A DNA stretch of 64,000 nt, from contig JAYKYS010000127.1 in assembly GCA_036924285.1 (NCBI GenBank), positions 1 to 64,000 on the forward strand, in the 5' to 3' direction. This DNA is from Asterella californica. Taxonomy: Eukaryota; Streptophyta; Marchantiopsida; Marchantiales; Aytoniaceae. This document shows positions 9,645-21,200 of this stretch, piece by piece. The first letter of the stretch is position 1. Every line of letters starts with the position of its first letter. A model generated the notes under the pieces. That model made no database searches, was not told where the DNA came from, and was given only the letters and a program-made list of their open reading frames with translations. The translations under genes and the position numbers were made by a program.

Positions 9645-11625
9645 TTGGATCCTGGTCAGCGTTATATCACACAGCCAACTGACACTACTTGTCCTCCTCC
9701 TGCTCGCCTCCGTCCTACGTTCAAACAAGTCGTGATGGAGCAACAGCGACCGTCAGCTGCAGATCTGGCTGCCGAACCTACTACCAGCGCCGGCCGTACT
9801 CCAGCGGCAGCTCCCGAAACTCTAGCAATACTGATAACACTTTCGCTATGAAAGACGTTGGTCAAGAGCAGGCCAACCAGAACTCTGCCGTCTTGAGTGA
9901 CGGTTTACAGCGTATCAGGTGCTCCGTAGACCATCTGCCCTCCCAGATAACAGGTTAACTGATGGACGCGACAGCCGACACGCAAACACAGGCTGGCGCT
10001 GCTAGGGAGACGGCTGCAATCAAAACTCAGCTATTCAGCATCACTGATCAACTCACTCACATCTGTACTAGCCTCCCTAGAAATGCTGCATCAGCTCATG
10101 CACCTCCAATTGCAGACAAGCCTACTCCAGAGATGTGTACAACCAGTATGGAGGCTACTGATGCAGACACAGTCATGACAACTTTGACATGGCCAACACT
10201 CCTTCGCAATCAGCGTCTCTGGCCAGCTCGGTATCACAACACTGAATGCATCAAAGCGGCCATATGGGGTGAGCCTCACTCTACTAGTTTGTCTCATGCA
10301 CGTCCCATTGACCTTGTGAACTATCCTGCCAGTTTGTCTGGGGTGCGTCCCACTAGCCTTGCTGCTGCACCTGCTGGCATTCCAACCTCTACTCCCACTA
10401 ATACTCCTTTACCTGCTCATGCTCCTGCTGACATTTCTACTGGTCTGACATCGGCATTGTCACCCATTCCTGCTACTATGCCTGCTTCTTCCATGAGTGT
10501 CAAGCCTATCAAGCTTTCTGTTCCTGACTTGCCTCAAATCAGTCGCATTAGTGCTGAGCATGATGTCAATGACCGGCTTATGCAAGCTGAGGAAAATTGC
10601 ATTCACGGACAGGTTGACAAGTCTCACTATGTCATATATGCTGCTGGTCTGAACATGAAACTCCTGATTGTTACTACTCAAAAACTGCTGCCAAAATGGG
10701 TTGGTCCATTTGACTGTACTGAAGGCATTGGTTACAAGCTGGACTTGCCTGACAGCATGAAGATACATAATGTGTTGCATGCCTCTCTACTGAAGCCGTA
10801 CTACAATGATGGCAGAGCTTTACCACCTCCACCTCCTGAGCTTATTGATGGGGAAGCTGAGTGGGAAGTTGACCAGATTCTGAGCCACCGAGTCATCAAA
10901 TACAGGTGATCTACTAAGGTGGAGTACTTGATTCGCTTTCTTGGCTATGGCCCTGAGCATGACTTATGGCAGGCAGATGTATCTCACTGTGCTGACCTTG
11001 TCAGGGACTACTGGGATAGCAAGCCAGTCGAGGAACGCTTACTGGCAATTGTCTGCACATAATTCTGCAGATGCTGTTTTTGCTGCTTACAGTTACATGC
11101 TTACTTCTGCAACTTGTCCCTGAGTTTACTATGGTGAGCTTTGGCTGAGCGACTACCGCATTGCTCCTGTTCTTCTTCTTCTATTTTATAGTTGCACTTG
11201 GGATTCTAGACCCCCAAGCCTTCAAGCTGGCAATGCCTGCTTGTGAGTGCACATATGGATGTGTCAAGTAAGGCGTATGTTGCTATGCAAGGGCGCATAC
11301 AACTGCCTCAACCTTTGAGGTTGTACGACATCACTGCAGCCAGGATTTTGATGTTGGGCCTGATCAATCAATTACAGGGTTTCAACTTTAGTCACACTAA
11401 CAAGCTTGCAAGCTGCTTTAGGAGTTCTTGCAGCCATTGGTCTAGTAACACTACATTGACAGTATTGCTATTGAACAAACATATTGTTAAGTCTGAATGA
11501 TGCTGAGCTGCCCTATGCCCTACGCAACAATGCTTTACTAGATATTGCTACTGCTGTACTGGTTGGATTGCGATACTGAAATCAACCCGCATGGCTTGAT
11601 TACCTCTTGAGGGGGAAAACTGTAA
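9645..11625 (+). mobile_element. Internally deleted Ty3/gypsy chromovirus (LTR retrotransposon) relic
   Basis: The frame from 9962 to 10909 starts with a Gln/Thr/Pro-rich gag-like region and then passes, with no protease, reverse transcriptase, RNase H or integrase core, into the C-terminal part of a Ty3/gypsy integrase: KLLPKWVGPF followed by YKLDLP and HNVLHASLLKPYY. A chromodomain follows (EAEWEVDQILSHR), broken by one in-frame TGA at 10907 and resuming KVEYLIRFLGYGPEHDLWQ. A polypurine tract (GAGGGGGAAAAC) ends at 11620 and is followed by TGTAACG, the expected start of a 3' LTR. I could not find a matching 5' LTR or a primer-binding site, so the outer limits are uncertain. The element cannot move by itself. 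It starts about 0.3 kb downstream of tRNA-Thr. Confidence 0.82.
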
Positions 11626-12690
11626 CGTAGTGCTTACACAGATGCAATTCTCATTCTTTGATCCTAATGTCCTGCTGATGCACTACTCAAGTTCGTCTAG
11701 CCTCACTAGGTGTTTAATCGACACCACCAAAATTGGAAAGACTCTACGCAATTGTGACATTGCAGGTTCAACATATAAGCAGTGGCAACTTCTCATAAAC
11801 AGGTCATGCATGCTGATGATCATACCGACGTCTGATCAGTCAAACGACTCTGTTGTGGCTCCACAACATGATGCAACATTTTGCATGTCACGACACACTT
11901 GCCGTGAGCAATGTGCAGCGAGACCCATCAGCCAGGCCTGTCAGAAATAATGCGGAATTTTCGAATCCAGCATAATGAAGTTGTCCAGATTTTAGATTAC
12001 CCACTGACGTTTAGCCATTGTGGTCAACTGATTGCACTCACGCTCACGCAACGCAGTCAGGACCGTGCTGAGGGCTTGGCTTCGTTGCAAAGCAAAGCAT
12101 TGGCTTGCAGCACTGTGTGCAAAACAGCACGGACCTTGGGACAGCCGCTTGGGGTTACTACCCTGTCAGTTTGCAAACGATCGCTCACCTGACTTCAGAC
12201 TTGAACGGCAGGTAGGCACTGAAGTTGATGTGAAGGCTTGGAAATCGTCTATAGGTGCATTCTTTCGCTCCTAAAGGACGTTCTTCTCGTCAGAGCAATC
12301 CGGTGTGGCTACAGTCGTGATCGTCTATAGGTGCCCGTCCAGCTTAGTCCTTGACCGATACAATCGCAGTGGAGGCCAGCATTCTCCATTTGATCGACTT
12401 ACGTCTACTTCGTACTGAATCATCGCTTGCGACCACCTCTGCAGAGCATACGGTGAGCTTCCGCCGTGCTGAAATGCGATCGTTGACTCTTTGGTCAGCT
12501 GCAACTACAGTGCTGTGTTCCTTTCCTGGGACAGACCTTGAGACCAGACACGTGCTATAAAACACGCTGCTGTACTTTGAGAAACTCAAGGAACAAAAGC
12601 ATCTGCAGCAGTGTCAGAGTGCAATACTGGCCTGGCACAGTGCGCAGGCCCCACCAACACGCCAGCTGTGACACCTGGCATCCACTGAGC
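11621..12690. other. Putative 3' LTR and non-coding flank
   Basis: The stretch begins with TG directly after the polypurine tract and is probably LTR at its left end. I could not locate the LTR's right end because no second copy is visible. No recognised domain is encoded on either strand. Confidence 0.4.
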
Positions 12691-12714
12691 TGCTGCAAGT
12701 TTTGTTGCAGGTAT

Positions 12715-13268
12715 CTGGCAGCAAGGCAGAACTGCTTGCACAAGGCTCTGCATGAGCGCAGTGCACAGTCAGAGGACAAGTCTACGTTGCAAGCGTCCCA
12801 GACCTGTTGAAATGCCGGTTGCTATGCACTACCCTCGCCTACCAGAGCCTGCATGCTGCGATGAGTTGGGACACCATCATCAAGCCAATGTTGTCCAAGT
12901 CAGGAGCAGTAAGTCATCTGGACAACCTACACCCACCAACCAAGCCGAGCATCTTCTCCCTTGGGCTGATCTCAACAACACAGTACATCTACCTGCCATT
13001 CTCAACAAGCTCAGATTGTGCCAATATTTGTGCTGGTTGTAGATCAGCTTTGCTGGCAGCATGTACATGTGTTATCAAGTCGGAGGGGCATTCAGTGGCA
13101 TCATGCAAATCCCAGGTTGCAACGCTGTGGGTGATGTATGCAGGGGTGCAAGTGAGCTTGGAAGATGCAGAGGTTCTCATGGCTACTGCACACCGCACCA
13201 GCATTTCTGGACAGGCTATTTGCGCTCCTTACAAGGTGATCGCACAGCTTGTCTCACGTGACTTCTGA
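12715..13268 (+). CDS. Possible exons of an unrecognised gene
   Basis: A run of helical sequence with coding character can be read from about 12715: LAARQNCLHKALHERSAQSE, then DLLKCRLLCTTLAYQSLHAA and WDTIIKPMLSKSGA, which ends at a strong donor (GCA/GTAAGT, near 12910). A later block reads VATLWVMYAGVQVSLEDAEV and MATAHRTSISGQAI (about 13115-13220). The first two blocks lie in different frames, so either an intron boundary at TCCCAG (12802) or a one-base break separates them. I do not recognise the family and cannot place a start or a stop. Another helical piece (LLLLDCVQAMGAKARHAAFA, near 13585-13645) may belong to the same gene. Confidence 0.3.
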
Positions 13269-13699
13269 CTGCGAGGGGAGGGGGCAGAGTCGACCCTCCT
13301 TCAAGCAAGATACACGTGGACCAAGAACACATTTTTCACTGGCTGCTGCCATTCATGGACCTGCTGCTGTAGCTGCCTGGCTGCTACATCCTTCTGAATC
13401 AGTCTCACCCCTATGTGACTCAGTGCTCATCCCTCCTTGGATTTGCGATCTGATGTTGAGATGCTCCTCTAGCCTATACACAGTGGCGGCCTGGCAGCAG
13501 CTGAGAAACCTTGCATTGCTTGTTGACCATGCTGTTGTGTTTGCTCGATTTTGCTGGCATGTCAGACAGACTAAGCTTATCCCTGTTGCTTCTGGACTGC
13601 GTTCAAGCCATGGGTGCCAAAGCCAGACATGCAGCTTTTGCTGACGTCCTAGACAACATCAAATGGTATCTCAAATACCTAGTACCTTGCAAGTAATAC

Positions 13700-14191
13700 A
13701 CTCTGAATGTCTGGTTCAGCCCCCGTTGGTGTGTGCCGCAGACATGTGAGCGCAGAACTCCATTGAAGGATGGTTTGGAACCCATGTCTACAGAGGCCAG
13801 GTATCAGCCTGTGCAGCTGCTCAGCAATCACCTGGATGCCAGTGAGCTGCGGCGCTCTGTCAGGTATTGCAAGCAATCATATTTTCACACCCCAGCTTGA
13901 CGCCCCAGTGGTAACTCAATGCTCCAAAATGTTTGTGGTATGAAACAGTGCAAAAGTTCAAAGTGTCCCCTGTTCTCAACCTGTGCATGTGCATCTGTGT
14001 GTGTCTGAATGTGGGTGTGGGAGTGTGGGTGCGCGCATGCATGCATGTATATGTGCATTCACATGTCGGGAAAGCAGGGGCACAGATTATGAACCCTTGT
14101 AAAGCTCAGTTTGTGTATGCAGTGGACCTGTGTTGAGTCCCATGCCAGAACATGGTGCACAGTTGCAAAGGCCATCTCCCTGCCTGGTCAG
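13700..14191. other. Intergenic, TG/GC-rich microsatellite-like patch
   Basis: A stretch at about 13980-14060 alternates purine and pyrimidine (GTGTGTGTCTG, GCGCGCATGCATGCATG) and could adopt a Z-DNA-prone form. No gene is seen. It lies just upstream of the proposed GATA gene start. Confidence 0.4.
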
Positions 14192-17100
14192 ATGGCATCC
14201 CCGCCACCTGTCAAGGTCCCCAAGGGGATCAGGTCCAATCGGCTACGCAAGAAGGGCTCCAGCCCGGCAAATGCCCTGGCAGGGAAGAATGGAGGGCAGA
14301 GCCCTGCAAAGGCCCTGGGAGTGAAGAGGAATGGTGCGACATCCAGAGTGGTCAAAACTAGCAATGTTGTTCAGGAAGAGTTCATCAAGGTGAGCAGATG
14401 CCAAAGAGGCTGCTGTGGTCACTGCACTGGTATCCCAGGAAAACTTGGGGATCAGCTTTATCAACTGCTAGGGACGCCTCTTACCAGTAAATGCACTGGC
14501 ATGATGAGTGTGATGTGTCGGATATCAACATCAAGGCATTTGATCACCACTCCAACTCTCCTTTCAGGCTTGTTGATGGTGAACAGCATGTTCACCAGCC
14601 AAACAAACCTGCAATGCAACGAGCGTTTTACATTGCACGTTTTGCATGCTGACTCTGCTGCTTGGCACCTTAGAAGTGCTAAGTATGTCTCAATTCATGC
14701 TGAAGCTATCACCATTGTGTGGTGCAGAGCTTCAGACCTTCTCCAACCGAGAACTCAGATGGCTGCAGCGGCATTCTTCTTCTTCTGGAGGCCTGTGATG
14801 CCTTGACTGCCAATCCGCTGCTGGCTGACAGTTCCCCTCCTCCCCACCCCTCTACCAGGTGATCACGTCTGTGCATCTTCTTTCCATGTCCCTCAGCTTT
14901 CCTGACTGCACCGCCCAACTATGCACATGCATTTGTGTCGTGTGAATCTGCCTGGTCAAAATTGCTGTCCCTCCGACTTTGATCAACTCAAGTCTGCTCT
15001 GTAGTATTGCCACATAGCCAAAAGGACTTGGCTGCTCACAAACAGCATAGCATGACCATCTCATGCAGGAGAACTTGCCATCCTTGTCAGGAGATATAAA
15101 CATCTGCAAAGCCTGTGACGGCAGCACAGTGCTTTGCAGAGCCATTGTTTGCTGCCAGACAGGTATGTTGAGGTCTGTGTGACGGTGTGATGCAGGTGTG
15201 ATGACTGGGCAAGCGCAAGCCCCCTGGCAAGAGCAGGGAGGTCTGAGCACAAGACTCGTAGGATGAATCTGCTAGAGGAAGGGGCGTATGAAACAGCCCC
15301 TACAGCCAATGGCAGGCGAATCAGAAAGCCCCTGGACAACGACTTTCTGTACTATGCTCAAGCTAGTAACACAGGTATGTACATGCTGTACGCTGACAGA
15401 CAAACTTGTCAGCTTTCTTTTGTTTCACTATTTGCTTACCGAAAACAGTAACTGCTATTTGCTACTTATTTGCTTCCCAAACCAATAGTAACAGGAGTAA
15501 GTAAAGAGAGAAAGTAAGCATACATGTGTAACACAGTCGTGGAGTGGTGCAGGCAGCAGCATGGAGTATGGTGGGCAAACAAGTGGTGAAGGACCACAGG
15601 AGGCAAGGGGGGTAGCTGGGGGGTTGAGGAGGGGTTCTGGAACCCAGGAGGCCGGCGCAGGGGTGGCAGGGGGGAGCTGCAGGGCCCCTGCAACCACTGC
15701 TTTGCTGAAGGTATGTTTGCAGAAGAAGTACGCAATCTGGTTGTCATGCCATTCAGCCCACTGATCTTCTCTACAATGATGCACCATGCATGACATTGGT
15801 ACTGGAAATTTGGAGGCCACAAAGTTGACTAGCCTACCTTGCACAAAAGACAGTCCAATTGTCGGAGCATTACCTTATGACTTGAGTCCTTTCTGAGCTA
15901 CAGAGAGACAGCAGTTCTCTGGGTGTTAAGCTATCCCTGTCATGCTACAGTTCTGTCAGCTTGCATCAGCATCTGTTTGCATTGTGTGTCAACACACACA
16001 TGCCCTCATCACATATCAGCTAGCTTGCACAACACTGTGTCTGCCTGGGTCCATAAGCCATAAACCAAGCAGTGACTATCACCGTCCAGCCTTCCCTGTG
16101 CTTCTTCTGTGCGTTGCTGCAAAGTCAGGAAGTTGTCCACAAGTCATAACAGCAAGCTTGGATTGTCCAGAGCTTCAACAACACTGCCACTGCTTCTCCC
16201 TGCTCAATTTTGACCTACATTCTGCTGAGGTGTGTGTCGTGCAGGTGTGCATGCTCAAACGTCCTGTGTTTGTGGTACATTGCATGAGTTGACTCTCACC
16301 TGGGCCGATGTGTGTGGTGCAGATTCACCACAGTGGCGGAAGGGTCCCCGGTGCAAGCCAGTGTTGTGCAATGCATGTGGGACCCGCTTCCTGCGAACTC
16401 GCTCATTGGGCAAGGTCAGTACCTTCAGCTTGGTTCTGGAAGCTCCTGCAAAGCTGTTTTGCTTGAATGTGTCACAGCAGAAGAGACCCAGCAGAGAAGC
16501 CAAGCATTACTGGGGGTTTAATGTCCTAGGCTATGCATGTCAGCAGCAGTTGGTCTTCAGGGGCGGGAGTACAACTATGGCAGCCAGTGCTGGCATCTGC
16601 TTTTGTTTGCTTGGTGGCTTCCTTGATGCTGTACTGCTGATGCTGTGCAGCTTGTCAGCAACTTTTTGGTCAACGTCACCTTCGCTTTATGGCAAATGAC
16701 ACTCATGCAGACAGTTATTCAATGTCACTCACCCTTCTTTTTTTCTTTCTTTCTGTCTTTCAGGCATGCATGCGTTCACTTGTTCATTCACTGATCCATG
16801 AACTCACTTATCTATACATGACTCACAGGCTTGTTGGTCAAAACTCTCTAGCTAGGCAAATATGCAACCAGTTGCTCCCAGGCTGGACTGTTTTGAGCCA
16901 GTCCGCAGCCCTTCATCAGCCCTGTATCATTTGCTTTGGTCATGACAATGGATATAATTCGAAAAAATGAACAAATGTCCTGTTCTTCTTCTTGCAGGTG
17001 CGTAACACCAGGAGCAAGGTGAGGGAAGTGCAGCAGTCCCGTTTTGCTGAGCCGAGCCTGCATGACATGATGGATGAAGATGCTGACATGGACTTTACGG

Positions 17101-17339
17101 TCAGCAACGCACATACCTGGGGTGGCTTACCCAAGAATGACTCGCTCACACATGAGCAGGACAATGTGTCATCCTCCACAACTGTGCCAGGCATGAGTAT
17201 GGGGTATGACAATGTGCAGAACAACAGTGATGCTGTGTGCCATATTAACAGTGACAACAATCAGGATGGTACAATGATTATGACTGCTGGAGGAGGCGCC
17301 ACGCATGGTGACTGTGCCTCTGCTGCAGTGTCTCAGTAG
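14192..17339 (+). CDS. GATA-type zinc-finger transcription factor
   Basis: GATA factors bind (A/T)GATA(A/G) DNA through one four-cysteine zinc finger. The finger is split over two exons: 15600-15710 ends GPCNHCFAE and 16323-16414 continues DSPQWRKGPRCKPVL then CNACGTRFLRTRSLGK. Joined, this is C-x2-C-x18-C-x2-C, the plant-type spacing. Exon 15262-15374 (GRRIRKPLDNDFLYYAQAS) joins it in phase, and the last exon, 16998-17339, gives a basic tail (VRNTRSKVREVQQ) and then a long acidic, Asn/Ser/Met-rich region that could activate transcription. An N-terminal Lys/Pro-rich exon, 14192-14389 (MASPPPVKVPKGIRSNRLRK), is probably the start. Between these, near 14570-14640, LVDGEQHVHQPNKPAMQRAF reads like part of a BAH domain, but I could not phase it. 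The finger is certain; the 5' half is tentative. Confidence 0.85.
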
Positions 17340-18245
17340 TACACCATCTGCGCCTAGAGTGGTGAGCTTCTGTGGCACTAGAAATATAGGTCGAGGTGTT
17401 GGCTTGACAAGGCCGTGCTTGACTCGGCTTTCCTGATTATGATGAGCCATGCACATTGATGACAGTATCAATGGTGCTTTGTTTTGGTATTCTGCTTGAG
17501 AATCAGTGCAAGAGATACAATGATGTATGGACATGCATTGATTCTGCATAAGCATCAATGCAATACAGCGTTTCCTATCTGTGATTCAACTTGGTTGATC
17601 TCACACAATGGTGCATGTATCTAGACAGTGTTTTGTTTTTATACAAGCTCTGCTCTCGCCAAAGTTGCGAGTTTATCACAGTCAGGTTTATGCTGATATT
17701 TGTTCACTATGATTGTACATACTGTAGCATACCCATATACAACATGTAACGCACGTTGCAAGATATACTATATGATGTAGGATACGCATGTTGAGCATAT
17801 ACAGCATGTAATTTACGTTGGAAAGGAACACCATGCATTGCTGATCCTGGTGCGCTACACTCTATTACGGTTGAGATACTGTGGACCAACCAGTGCTGTG
17901 CAAAACTGGCAGTGCTGCAATAGCAGAATAGGATGCAGTCTGTATGTAGCAGCAACAATCCACACATCTCTTCGGCTTTTGTGCGTACCGCTTTGGGTAA
18001 AGGTCATTGGACGACTTGTATGCATATCACAGTAGTGTTGGGCTGAACACTGTCTGATTCACACCTAGCTACAGCGAGGGTTTACCAAGCAATATATCAG
18101 AAGCACAATATCCAGAGCTGCCTTTCCTTGCCAGCAACAAATCAAACAACGAGATCAAGGGCTTTTTCCTAGGGCAATACTAGAAAGGCTATGAATGACA
18201 AACAGTAAATCCGCTGCAACTTATTGGCAACACAAATTAATGTAT
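17340..18245. other. Convergent 3' regions of the GATA and M20 genes
   Basis: No domain is encoded on either strand. The stretch lies between two converging stop codons and probably holds both 3' untranslated regions. A near-duplicate (ACAACATGTAACGCACGTTG at 17743 and ACAGCATGTAATTTACGTTG at 17801) occurs within it. Confidence 0.45.
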
Positions 18246-21200
18246 TCAAATGCCTTTGCGATCTCCACAAGCAAGCTGGATCATCCTGATGTACAGTTTG
18301 ATGGCTTGTAAGAAGTCGTCCACCTGTACTTGTCACACCCAGTCGAAGTTGGCTTGCAGCATGCCAAACCTTGTATCCAGCGGTTTTGCATGCAGACATT
18401 GTCAATATGCTGGGACAGTTATAGACGCAGGCTCACGCACAGCTTTGTTGCATAGAGCATCTTGCGCATAACTGCGTTGGCAGATACTGTCAGGGATGAG
18501 TGTCAATGTTGGGCATTACAACTTGCAACTCAGAGGCACAGCACCTTATGATGGCACCTATGTCTGTCAGTGCTGACCACACCGGCAGCATGTCTCTTGC
18601 CATGAGACACAACGTTACAAACTGAAGGCATCACCACTGCTGAAAGCACTGGAGTGGTTTGAGGGCAGTGCTGTGTGCTGCTGACAACAGACTGCCACAT
18701 GTTGCGTAGGTTGGTGCCTGATGGCATACTGCCAAATGCCTGACGCATGTCATACTGGTGGCTAATTATGACCTACTGGTGTGAAAGTAGTATGACAAGC
18801 CGGCAACTGTTCCCCATATACCACACATTCAAATCACTCTGTGGGCTGACTCTCACATGATCCTTTGTCCTGTGGGCGTTCACACATTATGCACCCTACA
18901 TGCCATATAGAACTGATGCGCATCAAGCTTTCCCATTGCTATGACATGCACTCAACGTCCATTCACTCTGCACATACATGCTTGACGCTCCACGCTTGAC
19001 ATACATGCACAGTGCTGATGGATGCTGCCTTACCTTGATTCTCTCATCAATGCCATGCACTCGGGTCACGTCACCAGCAGTGAGGTTCACAAACAGCGGG
19101 AAGAAGCGGTACACGCCATGGGCGGTGATGTCCAGGTAATGGCGGGAATCTGAGGCTCCCGTCATCAAATGTGGCGCCACCACTATGCCCTGCAGGAGCA
19201 GCCACTCAAAGCTCTGAGGTTCTTCTAGGTTTTGCTGAGGGTTTGCATAGAGATCTCTTGAAATTAGCAACTGTGGCGATGCCACTGTGGCCTGTGAGAA
19301 CAAGGGCTAAGCCTTCCATTGGAGTTCATATAGGGCTCTCTTGGGTTGTTTTAGACTTGTAACACGTGGAGCCACAATCAGTTATTGCATACACATCACT
19401 TTTTTCAGGAGACAACTAGATGCACATGCAGCTGTGGCACTGGTGGCAGCAGCGGTGGTGGTGTATGCGTGACATTGGAGCGTTTCAGCCTGTCAACAGT
19501 GACTGTCCCCAGCCTGTCTGGCATCATGTAGTACTTGGTGCACAGCTGTCTGATAAGGCGCCTAGACATCCACATACTCAATGCATGGGCCGCCCCCCCT
19601 TCAAGCCCCCCAGGCAACTGCACTTCATGGTATTGTAGACCATTTGTGAGTTCCCACACCTGGTTGGACCCACACCCAAACCCTTGCCAGTCCCCACTGC
19701 ACCCCCCTTGCTCCCTCCCTGCTTTTCCCGCACTTCCCCTGGTGCCCATGCACTCCCCCTGATGCCCACCGCGAGCCACTGCTGCTTGCTGCATTGCTCC
19801 CCCCCCCTCCCCCCCCCCCAGCTGCCCACTGCACCCCTATCAGCTGCTCGCCGCAACCCCCCCTGCTCCGCACCACGTCCCCGTGCTCCCCCCGCCCCCC
19901 CCACAGGCTCTCCACTGCGCCCCCTGCTCTCTCTGCCATTCCCCTGTAGGACCAGTGTGTGCAACCCCACACAACTGTACCTGACTGTTGTTATCTATAC
20001 TGCGTTTCCTGCTGTAGGTGTCATCTACTTGGCCTCACTGCAGGATGAATTAAGATGACACTTGTCTCTCTCCATTCTCACACTGTATACAACTCCACCT
20101 GTTCAGGCTGCACAGTCTCATAGATGGCTCTCGCCACAATGTTGAACTGCTCATTATCGGGTGAGGACACTGGAGTGGCCGTGCGAGCCTTCTGTCCCCC
20201 CACTTGCTGCAGCCTCACCCTGCTGGAGAACTTGCCAAGCTGCTTGCGCAGATACTGCAAGGGGTATTCCAGCGTGTGGCCTGCAGTCACCACAGACTGT
20301 GCCCAATGCACTGCGTTTTCTTCAGACATATTTACTGCTTGAATTTGTCAGTCATAGCGTAGCGGAGCGCACTATCCTGGTTAAACATGGACGGGCCGGC
20401 AGGCACTAGATGCTGCTGAGCATGAAGGTTGATTGCAGAAGGAAGGACAGCGCAACAGAATGTGCGCAACAGCCTTAGCACAGCGAGCACAGCACAAGCA
20501 CAGCGCAGCACGGCACAACCGATTCAGAGCAGGACAGTACAGCATACCACAGGGCAGAACAGCACAGCACAGCACAGCACAGCACAGCACAGCACAGCAC
20601 AGCACAGCACAGCACAGCACAGCACAGCACAGCACGGCATAGCAGCCACCTGGCAGCAGCCGAAAATTGAACATGACGGAGCCAGTGTCAGGCAGTACGT
20701 TATCTGCTGAGCCAGCGTTCATTCTGGTGACTGCCACAGTGGTTCTGGCCACAGCAGCCGTGTTGGGACTTGAAAGGGTCAACAGCCGAGCCAACAGCGG
20801 TGCAAACAGCCTGCAGTCACGCTGCAACCCTATACCTTTGCTTCATCAGCCAAGGGGCACAAAACAATATGTTGCTGTGACCTGGTTGTCAGGCAGAAGC
20901 AAGGCTAAATATGCTGCTTTGAGGGGGTAGTTGGAGTCTGCCTTGTTGTAGTGATGGATCTCTCAGTGTGCAAAGGCTTGTGGTGCAATGGGTTCTAGTC
21001 AGCCTGATCACGGGCTGAACCTTGCTCTCTTAGACTGTGAGTTTTTGAGGCAGAGACTCCACTTGAGCATAGCTCAGCATGCCCAGCATGGCCGCTTATG
21101 CCCAGCAAAGCACAGCATAACCCAGCATGCCCAACATAGCACGACGTGCCCAGTCTTTGACATGCTGGGACTCTAGCTGAGGACAGTTGCGGCCAGATTA

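Noticed and set aside
20381..20827. Long minus frame with repeated CAVLCCAVLC
   Set aside because: Only its first part is an M20 exon; the Cys/Leu repeat is the AGCAC microsatellite of the intron read through.
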